Notes: generated from the sequence alone by a model not told the origin. Positions 37,389 to 45,241 are shown, counted from the stretch's first letter. The stretch: 64,000 nucleotides of DNA from Aquitalea sp. LB_tupeE (GCF_013391415.1 NZ_JACAXB010000011.1:62001-126000); one strand, 5' to 3'. A program made the numbers and translations.

Positions 37389-37523
37389 CGCTGAATTTAC
37401 ACCAGCAATATCATGAAATTCTAACTAACAAGCTTTGCCGACACCTAGCCCGACGGGGCGAAAAGCGGAAACCCTTGCCGCCTGGTGTTGGCAAACCCAA
37501 CAAGGGACGCCGAAGGGGGCGTG

Positions 37524-38339
37524 ATGCCAGACCAATACTATGGCAAGGAAGTAATTCACTGGGAAGATTTGCCACGACTTACGGAAAATGGCCTACCACC
37601 CAAAGCTTATTACAGCCTTGATGACGCGGCAGGCATCCTAAAATGTCGTCCGATAGATGTATTGCATTATGCTGCAACAGAGCGACTTGATGTTGTTGCG
37701 AGCGCAGAGTCCATTTCCGTGGCTGCCGTACTGACACTTCCAGATGATTATGAATTTGACCCCAATGACAAACGACAAGAAGGTATTGAATTTATTGCCC
37801 TTAATGCAGGACAGGCGAGGGAAGTTGAATTAAAGGGTGAAACATCAATGCATTTTGCTTTCTGGGGGTACTCTGTAAACAATCCGATTGGTGTGTACGG
37901 AGCGCCGCCATGGGAGATTGGATATGGGCAGCGAGGATCGTACAGATTCTTTTCTCTCGTTGAGATAGTAGATGAGGAGGATTTTTCTGAAGGTCCGCTT
38001 GATCAAATAACCATAACGATGAGATCTATATATGTTATGGCGGTAAGCCTATACCGATTCAAGTTAGGCTTATTGCAAACCAAAGAAGATGTAGCCAAAA
38101 AGCTGGAATTTTCAGGGTTGAATGCGAAGCCAAGGAGGCAAGACGGCATGGCAAGAGTTGTTGCAGCCCTTGCCGCCGGATACCTTGGCTCAACAGATGA
38201 CATTGGTAGCAAAGCTAATCAAATTCTTGACGGCCTAGTCGAAACGCAAAACAGAGGCGGACTCGAAGGGCTACAACTTCCAGACGTTAAGACTTTGCGC
38301 GGCTATCTCAAACAAGCGCAAGACCAGATAAAGAGGTAA
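37524..38339 (+). CDS. uncharacterised passenger protein
   Basis: 271 aa, unrecognised. The N-terminal part (YYSLDDAAGILKCRPIDVLHYAAT) resembles a MerR/excisionase-type helix-turn-helix. The middle (about 60-190) is mixed alpha/beta, and the C-terminal KTLRGYLKQAQDQIKR looks helical. Codon use is clearly more AT-rich than its neighbours. Placed directly after int, outside the core replication genes, as an accessory gene would be; a defence role is possible but unsupported. Start at 37524 has GAAGGGGGCG upstream. Confidence 0.7.
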   Translation: MPDQYYGKEVIHWEDLPRLTENGLPPKAYYSLDDAAGILKCRPIDVLHYAATERLDVVASAESISVAAVLTLPDDYEFDPNDKRQEGIEFIALNAGQAREVELKGETSMHFAFWGYSVNNPIGVYGAPPWEIGYGQRGSYRFFSLVEIVDEEDFSEGPLDQITITMRSIYVMAVSLYRFKLGLLQTKEDVAKKLEFSGLNAKPRRQDGMARVVAALAAGYLGSTDDIGSKANQILDGLVETQNRGGLEGLQLPDVKTLRGYLKQAQDQIKR

Positions 38340-38367
38340 TTCCCTCTGTACCATGGGTAATTCCCTC
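38335..38367 (+). repeat. 12-bp direct repeat GGTAATTCCCTC
   Basis: Identical copies at 38335-38346 and 38356-38367; the first overlaps the stop codon of the passenger gene. Meaning unknown. Confidence 0.6.
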
Positions 38368-38368
38368 G

Positions 38369-38392
38369 AAGCCGCCACCGTGCGGCTTTATC
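38369..38392 (+). terminator. terminator after the passenger gene
   Basis: AAGCCGC-CACCGT-GCGGCTT hairpin followed by TATCTTT, between the passenger gene and alpA. Confidence 0.65.
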
Positions 38393-38428
38393 TTTGCCTC
38401 GCAATGTCAATCAACGGAGCGATGCAAC

Positions 38429-38692
38429 ATGAAACCCCACGCCACAACTGGCAAAACCATCAAGATTGCCGACGCACAGGCCAATATCCTCGCCACCTAC
38501 GGCGCACTGCCTGCAACCGGCTTTGTCCGCCTTGCCGACCTGCGCCAGATCATCCCCCTGTCTGACTCCACTATTTGGCGAAGGGTGAAAAATTCCACCT
38601 TCCCACAGCCACTGAAATTGTCCGAACGCGTGACTGTTTGGCGAGCTGAGGCCATCCGCCAATGGCTGGACGAACAAGGCCAAGCGGCATAA
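38429..38692 (+). CDS. alpA: AlpA family DNA-binding regulator
   Basis: 87 aa. The excisionase-like helix-turn-helix is seen in GFVRLADLRQIIPLSDSTIWRRVKNSTFPQPLKLSERVTVWRAEAI (motif over residues about 31-77), the standard AlpA layout. AlpA proteins activate integrase or excision functions in P4-like elements. First gene of the left-to-right operon. Confidence 0.9.
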   Translation: MKPHATTGKTIKIADAQANILATYGALPATGFVRLADLRQIIPLSDSTIWRRVKNSTFPQPLKLSERVTVWRAEAIRQWLDEQGQAA

Positions 38693-38701
38693 GGGGGCGA
38701 C

Positions 38702-39022
38702 ATGGAAAACATCCTGACCTTCCCCTGCAAGACTGACCACGCACCCGGCAAGGATTGGCTGCACGGCGACGAACTGGCCGAGCATGTTGGCGGCACTGGC
38801 AAGACCACCGCGCAATGGCTGGCCCTGCCCGAGACGCAAGAGTACCTGGCAGCAATGGCCGAGCATCTGGCGCTGCCCACCGCTGCCGACCTGTACGCTC
38901 ACAAGCCTGATGGCATTTGGCTGCACCCTGCCCTGTACGTCTGCCTTGCCCGCTGGGCCAATCCAGTGTTTGGCGTGTGGTGCGATGGCCAGATAGTGGC
39001 TGCTGGGGGGTACTACGCATGA
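38702..39022 (+). CDS. short KilA-N domain protein
   Basis: 106 aa. GDELAEHVGGTGKTTAQWLALPETQEYL and GIWLHPALYVCLARWANPVFGVWCDGQI together match the KilA-N DNA-binding domain; no further domain is present. Its stop overlaps the next frame by four bases (ATGA). Probably a regulator of the element. Confidence 0.75.
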   Translation: MENILTFPCKTDHAPGKDWLHGDELAEHVGGTGKTTAQWLALPETQEYLAAMAEHLALPTAADLYAHKPDGIWLHPALYVCLARWANPVFGVWCDGQIVAAGGYYA

Positions 39023-39474
39023 TTCCCCTTGCCTGCCTGACTTCTCAGCGTGATAATGCCCCCGTGCTGTTCAATAGCGGCACCGGGATTGGTCTCCCGA
39101 ACACTAAGGCGGACAGCCGCCACTTGCAGCATTTTTTGCGTCCGTTTCACACCACTGGTGCGCCTTTTCCTATGGCAGGCCGTGGTGGGAGCGTGCTTGC
39201 ACGCGCCGGTTCCTTAGTGCCGGTAGACCAATCCCGCCATGCGCCTGCCACCCCCGATTGGTCTCGGGATGGTGGGTCTAAACTCACTAAGGAGGCACCA
39301 ATGCCTAAGCTTTCCCGCGTCTTGTCACGCCTGCACCCCATTGCTCACAACATCGGCACCGCTGCCACTCAGGCCGAAGCCCAAGCCCTTGCCCGCCTGC
39401 ATCTGGCCCGCACTGGCCACGCTGTACGCATTGCCCCGGCTGCCGTGGGCTTTACCGTGGCGGAGGTGCGCTAA
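39019..39474 (+). CDS. open frame across the immunity leader (doubtful as protein)
   Basis: An open frame of 151 codons starts in an ATGA overlap with the KilA-N gene and runs in phase into the 57-aa protein at 39301. The segment up to 39300 contains the complementary seqA/B/C-like elements, so its sequence may be constrained by RNA rather than protein function. A translated leader that influences RNA pairing is possible. Confidence 0.35.
   Translation: MIPLACLTSQRDNAPVLFNSGTGIGLPNTKADSRHLQHFLRPFHTTGAPFPMAGRGGSVLARAGSLVPVDQSRHAPATPDWSRDGGSKLTKEAPMPKLSRVLSRLHPIAHNIGTAATQAEAQALARLHLARTGHAVRIAPAAVGFTVAEVR
39085..39108 (+). promoter_or_regulatory. seqA-like segment of a P4-type immunity region
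   Basis: GGGATTGGTCTCCCG then CACTAAGG. It is complementary to the middle segment (39211-39236) over about 25 positions with one mismatch and one small bulge. Confidence 0.65.
39181..39245 (+). ncRNA. candidate CI-type antisense immunity RNA
   Basis: Contains a small hairpin GCGTG-CTTG-CACGC (39191-39204) followed by CCTTAGTG and GTAGACCAATCCC (39212-39236). These pair with an upstream copy (39085-39108) and a downstream copy (39256-39294). Phage P4 makes a short CI RNA whose seqB pairs with flanking seqA and seqC to stop transcription into replication genes; the layout here is the same. RNA ends are guesses. Confidence 0.6.
39256..39294 (+). promoter_or_regulatory. seqC-like segment covering a ribosome binding site
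   Basis: GATTGGTCTC at 39256 and GGTCTAAACTCACTAAGGA ending at 39293. Both are complementary to the middle segment; the second includes the Shine-Dalgarno AAGGAGG of the gene at 39301, so pairing could block translation as well as transcription. Confidence 0.6.
39301..39474 (+). CDS. small protein after the immunity region (possible Kil/Icd-like)
   Basis: 57 aa (MPKLSRVLSRLHPIAHN...), preceded by AAGGAGG at ideal spacing. A basic N-terminus and a helix rich in Ala (TQAEAQALARLHLAR) are seen. The position directly downstream of the immunity RNA corresponds to the kil/cell-division-inhibitor slot in P4-like satellites, but the sequence alone does not prove it. Stop overlaps the next start by one base. 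Confidence 0.6.
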   Translation: MPKLSRVLSRLHPIAHNIGTAATQAEAQALARLHLARTGHAVRIAPAAVGFTVAEVR

Positions 39475-39770
39475 TGGCTGCCCTGACCGAAGTTTCCCGC
39501 CTGACCATTACCCTGCTGGCCACAGGTCAAATGCTGCTGAAACCTAGCTGCGACCTGTCCGACCTGATCAGCCACATCAGGGCCGCTGTTGACGAGACAG
39601 TCGAGATTGATGACAGCTTGGCTGACACTGACGACACCCGCCCGACCACTGCCCGCCTTGTCGTGGCCATGATGTCTGATGGCTCTTGCAAGTCCGGTAT
39701 CCATGGCGATGCAGACGCACTGATGGCCCGCTGGAAACAGGCATACAGCAAAATGGAGGCCTGCCAATGA
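39474..39770 (+). CDS. hypothetical small early protein
   Basis: 98 aa, acidic in the middle (ETVEIDDSLADTDD). Start overlaps the previous stop (TAATG), stop overlaps the next start (ATGA). Not recognised. Belongs to the early operon leading to the replication genes. Confidence 0.7.
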   Translation: MAALTEVSRLTITLLATGQMLLKPSCDLSDLISHIRAAVDETVEIDDSLADTDDTRPTTARLVVAMMSDGSCKSGIHGDADALMARWKQAYSKMEACQ

Positions 39771-39979
39771 CCGCCCGCTACAAAGCATTCATCCAGCGCG
39801 ACCCCAATTGGATGACCCGTACCGAAGAGTCCGCAGAGCCGATCAAGCTTGAGTCTGTTTGTTTGGGGGTGTTTCCTTCCAAACTGGATGCACAGTGGGC
39901 TTGCCTTGAGCGCCTGCATCAGGATACCGATGCCGTTGGATACACAATCCGCGCAATCAAGGAGGCCGTGCCATGCTGA
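39767..39979 (+). CDS. hypothetical small early protein
   Basis: 70 aa (MTARYKAFIQRDPNWMTRTEESAEP...). Start is fixed by the four-base overlap with the preceding gene; a longer upstream frame is rejected. Overlaps the next gene by seven bases. Function unknown. Confidence 0.65.
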   Translation: MTARYKAFIQRDPNWMTRTEESAEPIKLESVCLGVFPSKLDAQWACLERLHQDTDAVGYTIRAIKEAVPC

Positions 39980-40257
39980 CCCTGAACCAGCGCCATGCCG
40001 CCGAGTTTGACGGCCAAGCCGCCGCCCACCGCCTTCTGTTGCTGCTGAACGAGCATCTGCACCCGGCAGCATACGATAGCGCCACCGACCGCACAGAAGC
40101 GGCCTGCACCCTGCTGGGAGCCTTTGCCGCCGTGTTTGGCGAATGCCTGGCAGACGCGACAGACGCACAGCGGCGATATGGTGCGGCACAGTCCACCGTG
40201 CTAGTGACGCGAATCATCCAGAACGCCCCCCAACTGCTGGCCAGCCTGAACCGCTGA
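39973..40257 (+). CDS. hypothetical small early protein
   Basis: 94 aa, mostly helical, rich in Ala and Leu (AAAHRLLLLLNEHLHPAAYDSATD, AACTLLGAFAAVFGECL). Coupled to the preceding gene by overlap. Not recognised; an 87-base gap follows before the primase gene. Confidence 0.7.
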   Translation: MLTLNQRHAAEFDGQAAAHRLLLLLNEHLHPAAYDSATDRTEAACTLLGAFAAVFGECLADATDAQRRYGAAQSTVLVTRIIQNAPQLLASLNR

Positions 40258-40344
40258 CCCTTCCCCCGACAATCTGAAATCTAAGGCCGCGTCCCAAGGC
40301 CGATAACGGGCAACAGGGCGCGGCACGTCTGAAAGGATCATTTC

Positions 40345-40758
40345 ATGACGCCATCAGAGATGAAGCAGGCCATTGGCGAGGCCATCGACGGTTTTTACCG
40401 CAATCTGCGCCAGAAAAAAGAAACGGCCCAAGGAATGGGCCGATCAAAGGGAATACATCAACTTCCCTCTCAGTCTGGCACAGCTACAGGGCAATTCAAC
40501 CGCGACTTGCTGCCTGACCCGCAAGCGTACTTTGAGGCCCAAGGGATGAAGCTGCGGGGCCGTGGCGCTTGGCGCATGACCAAGTGCGTATTTCACGATG
40601 ACAGCCGCGCCAGCCTATCCGTAAACGTCCACACCGGGGCTTTCCGCTGCCATAGCTGCCAAGCATCTGGCGGGGATGTGCTGGCATTCCACCGACTACT
40701 GACCGGCAAGGGCTTCCGTGAAGCTGCCGCTGAACTGGGGGCACTGCGCCATGACTGA
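40345..40758 (+). CDS. CHC2 zinc-finger protein (primase N-terminal module)
   Basis: 137 aa. The zinc finger of DnaG-type primases is clear: CVFHDDSRASLSVN then FRCHSCQASGGDVLAFHRLL, giving Cys-His-Cys-Cys ligands near residues 81-109. In many elements this module is fused to the TOPRIM primase; here it is a separate gene overlapping the next by eight bases, so both parts probably act together. AAAGGATC precedes the ATG. Confidence 0.88.
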   Translation: MTPSEMKQAIGEAIDGFYRNLRQKKETAQGMGRSKGIHQLPSQSGTATGQFNRDLLPDPQAYFEAQGMKLRGRGAWRMTKCVFHDDSRASLSVNVHTGAFRCHSCQASGGDVLAFHRLLTGKGFREAAAELGALRHD

Positions 40759-43027
40759 CCTGGTAATGAAAGCAAGCGACGAGGCACGAATGGCAGCAGG
40801 CCGCCTGTCTGCCCAGGCCAAGGCCGAAGGCTACAGGGCCGAAGCCCTGCATGTTTACACCGACGCCAGCGGCACCCCGCTTTACTGGCGCATCAGGGCC
40901 AAGCATGACAACGGTGATAAGTGGATCAGGCCCATGCACTACGATGGCAGCCAATACCGCATTGGCGAACCGCCCGCCCCTGCCGGTGGGAAGCCACTGT
41001 ACGGCCTGCACTCCCTCGCCCTGCAACCGGATGACGCTGTTTACCTGGTGGAAGGTGAGAAGGCTGCCGACGCCCTGCTGAGGCTGGGCCATGTTGCAGT
41101 AACTAGCGGGGCCGCTGACAGCGCCAATGTGGCTGACTGGACGCCACTGGCGGGCCGTAGCGTGACAATCTGGCCCGACAATGACGAAGCCGGAACAAAG
41201 TACCTGTCAGACTGCCTGCCGCTGCTATGGGCCACTGGTGTGGCGGCAATCAGCATTGTGGACGTGTCTACACTGTCACTGCCCAGCAAGGGCGATGTTG
41301 TGGACTGGCTGACCGTGCACAAACCCGCCGAATTGGCAGACCTGCCGCTGATCGAAATGGAGACACCAGACACAGGGCCGGAGCCTTTCGAGCGCGATAG
41401 TGAGCCGACACCGTGGCCAGCCGATTGCCTACCGGGAGCCATGCAACAGGCTGCCCAAGCAATTGCCGAGCATGTCCAAGCCCCTGAGCCATTGGCAGCA
41501 ATGGCCGTTTTAGCTGCCGTGGCGCACGTCGCCCAGCGCATTGCCAATGCAGACCACCCCAAGATGGGCGCAATGCCTAGCAGCTTGTTTGTGCTGAGCC
41601 TGGCCAATAGTGGCGACCGTAAGAGCGCCACCTTTTCACTGGCCACCCGTCCAATTGACAAGGCCGAGGTGGAGCAGCGCCAGCACCATAGAAGCCAGAC
41701 AGAGGCCATCGAGCGCGAAGCCGCAACAGCCAAGCCGCAAGAGCGTGAAAGCATCCTGCAAGATAAGCCACGCGATCCGCGCACCATCTACAGCGAGGCC
41801 ACACTTGAAAAAGTGGTCCGCGACTTTGTGAAAGGTAGCCGCCCTGCCCTGTCCTGGTCGTCTGATGAAGCTGGGCAGTTTTTTGGTGGGCATACCATGA
41901 AGTCTGACACGATGATGGCAGCCCTTGGCACCCTTACCCGGCTATTTGATGGCAAGGGCGTAGAGCGCGACCGCGTAGGGGCCGAGTCTGGCAGTGGCTT
42001 CCGGCCTAATGTCCGGTTTGGCTTGTTCCTGTCCGGCCAGCCCAGTGTTATTGCTTCCTCACTGGCCAACCCGATGCTACGGGGGCAAGGCTTGCTGCCG
42101 CGCTTCATTCTCAGTTGCCCGGCAAGCATGGCAGGTGAGCGTTTTCTTGATGAAAGCGCACTGGAACAACGAACTGACCGAGATCAGCGACTGATCCACT
42201 ACTGGGCAACGCTTGGGAGAATGAACCAGTACCCGGAGTCATTGGATCAGTACGGCGGCCTGGACCTGCCTAGCGCCACGCTGACACCTGACGCCACCGC
42301 ACTATGGCTGAACTTCTACAACGCAACAGAAGCGCGGCAAGCGCCACTGGTGGGCGATCTGACCGGCAGCCTGCAAGCCTTCGGGGGCCGTGCTGGTGAA
42401 CTGGCGGTGAGAGTGGCCACCGTGTTTGCCGTCTGGCGGCACTTTGAGCGCCTTGATGATGATTTGCAGGTATTGGGTGAGGACATGGCCCGCGCTTGCC
42501 GTCTGGTGGGCTACAGCCTGGCTGAATGGCTGCGCTTGTCGGAAACCACCCAGCTATCCGCAACAGAGCGCGACGCCCGCGACCTGCTGGCATTCCTGCA
42601 ACGTGACACCGGCAAGTGGGCCAGCTTCACGAAAACCGCCGCGGCACAGAAAGGCTATCGCCCACTGCGAGATGACAAAGACCGGCGCAATGCTGCTCTT
42701 GATGAGCTGGTCCGCCGCCGGTGGCTGTCTTTCGATGGATCACGCTTCACCCTCGCAAAAGATCAATCTCAGGGTGTGGCTAAGGCTAAAACGGCTAATT
42801 CGGCTAATTCCTGGGGGGTGGCCGGGTCTGAAATTAGCCAGATTAGCCAAATTAGCCTTAGCCATCCGCCCAAACCGAGTTTTTCAGAGCCGGTATTGAG
42901 TAGCCCGCCACCTGTCACAACAGCACCGCCAGCCCCCGAACTGGACTGCCAAAGCCTGGACGACTGGAACGCCGCCTATGAGGCCGCTGACCACCTGCTC
43001 ACCGGCACTGACGAGGTGAAATTCTGA
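40751..43027 (+). CDS. TOPRIM/DUF3987 replication protein (primase-helicase type)
   Basis: 758 aa. TOPRIM-like region about residues 95-200 with YLVEGEKAADALLRLGHVAVTSGG-like motif and TIWPDNDEAG; a DUF3987 (YfjI-type) domain from about 220 to 600 with SLFVLSLANSGDRKSATFSLA, LSWSSDEAGQFFGGH and LFLSGQP; a C-terminal variable Ser/Pro-rich tail. Likely primes or initiates replication of the element. The classic Walker A GKT/S is modified to SGDRKS. Start MTDLVMKASDE overlaps the zinc-finger gene. Confidence 0.85.
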   Translation: MTDLVMKASDEARMAAGRLSAQAKAEGYRAEALHVYTDASGTPLYWRIRAKHDNGDKWIRPMHYDGSQYRIGEPPAPAGGKPLYGLHSLALQPDDAVYLVEGEKAADALLRLGHVAVTSGAADSANVADWTPLAGRSVTIWPDNDEAGTKYLSDCLPLLWATGVAAISIVDVSTLSLPSKGDVVDWLTVHKPAELADLPLIEMETPDTGPEPFERDSEPTPWPADCLPGAMQQAAQAIAEHVQAPEPLAAMAVLAAVAHVAQRIANADHPKMGAMPSSLFVLSLANSGDRKSATFSLATRPIDKAEVEQRQHHRSQTEAIEREAATAKPQERESILQDKPRDPRTIYSEATLEKVVRDFVKGSRPALSWSSDEAGQFFGGHTMKSDTMMAALGTLTRLFDGKGVERDRVGAESGSGFRPNVRFGLFLSGQPSVIASSLANPMLRGQGLLPRFILSCPASMAGERFLDESALEQRTDRDQRLIHYWATLGRMNQYPESLDQYGGLDLPSATLTPDATALWLNFYNATEARQAPLVGDLTGSLQAFGGRAGELAVRVATVFAVWRHFERLDDDLQVLGEDMARACRLVGYSLAEWLRLSETTQLSATERDARDLLAFLQRDTGKWASFTKTAAAQKGYRPLRDDKDRRNAALDELVRRRWLSFDGSRFTLAKDQSQGVAKAKTANSANSWGVAGSEISQISQISLSHPPKPSFSEPVLSSPPPVTTAPPAPELDCQSLDDWNAAYEAADHLLTGTDEVKF

Positions 43028-43473
43028 TGACGCCCGAAACCCTTTACAACGCCATTGCCGCGACCGGGGCCAACTGCTGGGCACAGCAGGGCAAGGTGCA
43101 TCTCAGCCCCCTGTCGATTGTTCCTGCCGCCCTGGTGGAGCAGATCAAGCGCAATCGTGATGCCCTGTGCGTCTGGCTGGAGGGTACTGGCCGGACCACT
43201 CCGCCAGCACCTAAGCAGACAAGCGCCACGATAACCGCCATTGCACCGGGAACAGGCCACCCCCTGCCTGCCATCCACGACGACCTGATGCGAGCCATTA
43301 CGACCACTGCCCGACTAGATGGATGGGATCAGCACAGCATTGACGAAGCCATCCTGTTTGCCCGCCGCCAGATAGCCCGCAAAGAGTCCACCGAGTGGGA
43401 GTTATTCGAGACATACCGCCGCCACGTCAAAACCTTGCTGATTGGCCGCAACGAAGAAAGGAAACGCAAATGA
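43027..43473 (+). CDS. small protein with TubC-like N-terminal segment
   Basis: 148 aa. Residues 1-52 (NAIAATGANCWAQQGKVHLSPLSIVPAALVEQIKRNRDAL region) resemble the TubC N-terminal docking fold that often occurs in phage replication proteins; the C-terminal half is helical and basic. Overlaps the replication gene by one base and the next gene by four. Possibly an adaptor for the primase. Confidence 0.65.
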   Translation: MTPETLYNAIAATGANCWAQQGKVHLSPLSIVPAALVEQIKRNRDALCVWLEGTGRTTPPAPKQTSATITAIAPGTGHPLPAIHDDLMRAITTTARLDGWDQHSIDEAILFARRQIARKESTEWELFETYRRHVKTLLIGRNEERKRK

Positions 43474-43811
43474 CTAAGCCGCTGAACCTGCATGAACACT
43501 TCACCCCGATTCCCGGCGATCCTGACGGCGCTATGCACCTGAGTATGCCCGCAACCCTGCTGGTGATAGCGGACTGCATCAACAGCGATGACAGCACACC
43601 AGAGGGCCAGCAACGGGCCAAGGCAGTCATCACTGAGTTTGTTGCGATGCTGCGCAAGATTCACTGGCCACAGGCCGAGTATCTGGAAACGTGGCTGCTA
43701 CGGGGCAACCCGGATGCCCGCCGATTGCTGCCCGCCCTGGTCAAGGCCGTGGATGCCGTGGGACAGATGGAGGTGGGCAACATGCTCAACCGGATGATGG
43801 AGGGCCTGTGA
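43470..43811 (+). CDS. hypothetical protein at the end of the replication operon
   Basis: 113 aa (MTKPLNLHEHFTPIPGDPDGAMHL...), start fixed by an ATGA overlap with GAAAGGAAACG upstream. Mostly helical C-terminal half (QRAKAVITEFVAMLRKIHWPQAEYLETWLLRG). Not recognised. A terminator follows. Confidence 0.7.
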   Translation: MTKPLNLHEHFTPIPGDPDGAMHLSMPATLLVIADCINSDDSTPEGQQRAKAVITEFVAMLRKIHWPQAEYLETWLLRGNPDARRLLPALVKAVDAVGQMEVGNMLNRMMEGL

Positions 43812-43825
43812 CAGGCTGGTGATGG

Positions 43826-43848
43826 AGGCGGGGCGACCCGCCTTTTTT
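43826..43848 (+). terminator. terminator of the replication operon
   Basis: AGGCGGG-GCGA-CCCGCCT hairpin followed by six T, 15 bases after the last gene. Confidence 0.88.
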
Positions 43849-43861
43849 GCGTCTGGAATCT

Positions 43862-43957
43862 GCAATCAGACTGTTTTTGAAATTAACCCCATGCAATCGG
43901 CTGTCAAGGGGGTATTTCCGGCAATCCGACTGATTTTGAAAACTCCCCCATGCAATC
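43862..43957 (+). repeat. imperfect 36-bp direct repeat
   Basis: Two copies (43862-43898 and 43921-43957) share CAATC, GACTG, TTTTGAAA and CCCCATGCAATC. The CCCCATG core also recurs near the right end at 45847 and 46089. Start of the gene-free tract. Confidence 0.7.
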
Positions 43958-44276
43958 CCCATTCGATGCGGCAAGTGCGCAGCAAGAGGCCCTGCCGTGC
44001 GCACAATCCGCATTGCTTGTCACACTTCCCCACCAGCCCACTGCTGAACAACATTTATGGGTGAGCTTTCAGATCAACAGGTTATGGCGCGACGTGGGGA
44101 TGGGGTGCAGCTTTTGCGCCCCACGGCAATGGGAGCGAATGGCAGAGCGTGCGCAAGATCGTGCGCATGGAAATGCACGTTTTCAAAGTTGCGCACCCAG
44201 GACAAAACGGGGGCCGCACCCCAAGAAACCCTATGATGGCACGCACGGATCACCCGGCCAGCAACCTGATAAAACC

Positions 44277-44530
44277 TGACATGCCGACCCGAAAGCAGGC
44301 CGCCCACATACTTGTCAAAACTTGACATGCCGGGAGCTGGATTGCTGGCAAATGTTGGCGTGGCCATGCTGACATTTGCTGACATGCACGCCGGACAATT
44401 GATAAGGAATGATAAGGTTTCCCGGAGGGTTTCAGGGCACCAGCAGGCCGGGCATACTGTTAGCAAATGTTAGCTTTCTGGCTAGTTGGAACGGGACGCA
44501 AAGCCGCGCCGCTACTAGAAAAAACTAGAA
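44277..44530 (+). repeat. paired short repeats at about 10-bp spacing
   Basis: Adjacent pairs: CTGACAT at 44369 and 44379-44380, GATAAGG at 44401 and 44411, GTTAGC at 44459 and 44469, ACTAGAA at 44514 and 44524. TGACATGCCG also occurs at 44278 and 44323. Spacings near one helical turn suggest protein-binding pairs. No gene is visible in 43849-45241; this tract and the following array fill it. Confidence 0.6.
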
Positions 44531-44778
44531 ATTTACCCAACAGCACAATGACCATCTGCCACAGAGAAATACAGTTTCCACTGGCACAAAGGGGGTGGCG
44601 TTTTACCATCCCCTGCCCGGCTGCCTACTTCAAAAAACTTCAATTCTGCTGAACGGAATTTTTCGTTTACTCCCCCTGGCGCCTCCCTGCGCAGTTTTGC
44701 GCTTTGCTTTGCAAACAAGGGTTTATTGCACGGCTGGTGTAAGGAAGCGCAAGGTTAACGCCCTGCCGACAAAGAGGC

Positions 44779-45145
44779 GGTACGCAAGACAGAGGTACGC
44801 AGCGAGGTACGCACGGAAACAGTCCACTGCACCGTAAGGAGTCGCAAGGCATGCACAGCCTTGCTGCCCGGTTAACAGTGGGAGTTAACAGCACTGGTTA
44901 ACAGCAGAATGGCAAGTTCGCACTGCACTGGTTCGCACCGGTTCGCACCCGAAGGCATGGTTGCCAGTGAGCAGGTTTCCACGCTGGTTTCCACCCAAAG
45001 CACTAAATTTGCAGGCCTGGTTGCAGGGGAAAGCCAAGCAAAGGCTGGTTGCCAAGTCACTGGTTGACGGCTGGTTGACAGCAGAACGCTGGTTTCCAGT
45101 CGCTAGGTTTCCACAGTGGTTTCCACGGGAAAGGCTGGTTTCCGA
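44779..45145 (+). repeat. multi-family GGTNNNCAN repeat array (candidate replication origin)
   Basis: About twenty 9-bp repeats: GGTACGCA at 44779, 44794, 44806; GGTTAACAG at 44870, 44883 (first base A), 44896; GGTTCGCAC at 44915 (first base A), 44930, 44940; GGTTGCCAG at 44959; GGTTTCCAC at 44974, 44986; GGTTGCCAA at 45047; GGTTGACGG/GGTTGACAG at 45062, 45073; GGTTTCCAG/C at 45091, 45106, 45118; GGTTTCCGA at 45137. Triplets with 15 then 10-12-bp spacing recur. Resembles the GGTGAACA-type iterons bound by P4 alpha protein, but with changing central bases. Confidence 0.8.
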
Positions 45146-45241
45146 CCAATGCGTTAAGTTGTGTTAACCGTCCTTTATTTCCAAGCAGCAACTAACTAAT
45201 GTGACACCTATCAAATCATAAGAACAAACTCGCCGCGTCCT

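Noticed and set aside
44074-44466. 130-codon minus-strand frame in the gene-free tract of the mobile element
   Set aside because: Overlaps the paired repeats, has no ribosome site or family signature and an unusual Cys/His-rich composition.
44779-45145. CRISPR array
   Set aside because: Repeats are only 9 bp, spacers 1-10 bp, repeat sequence changes by group, and no cas genes are present.
44872-45167. Short frames (62 and 68 codons) through the GGTNNNCAN array
   Set aside because: Their amino-acid repeats only mirror the DNA repeats; frames are not shared between the repeat families.
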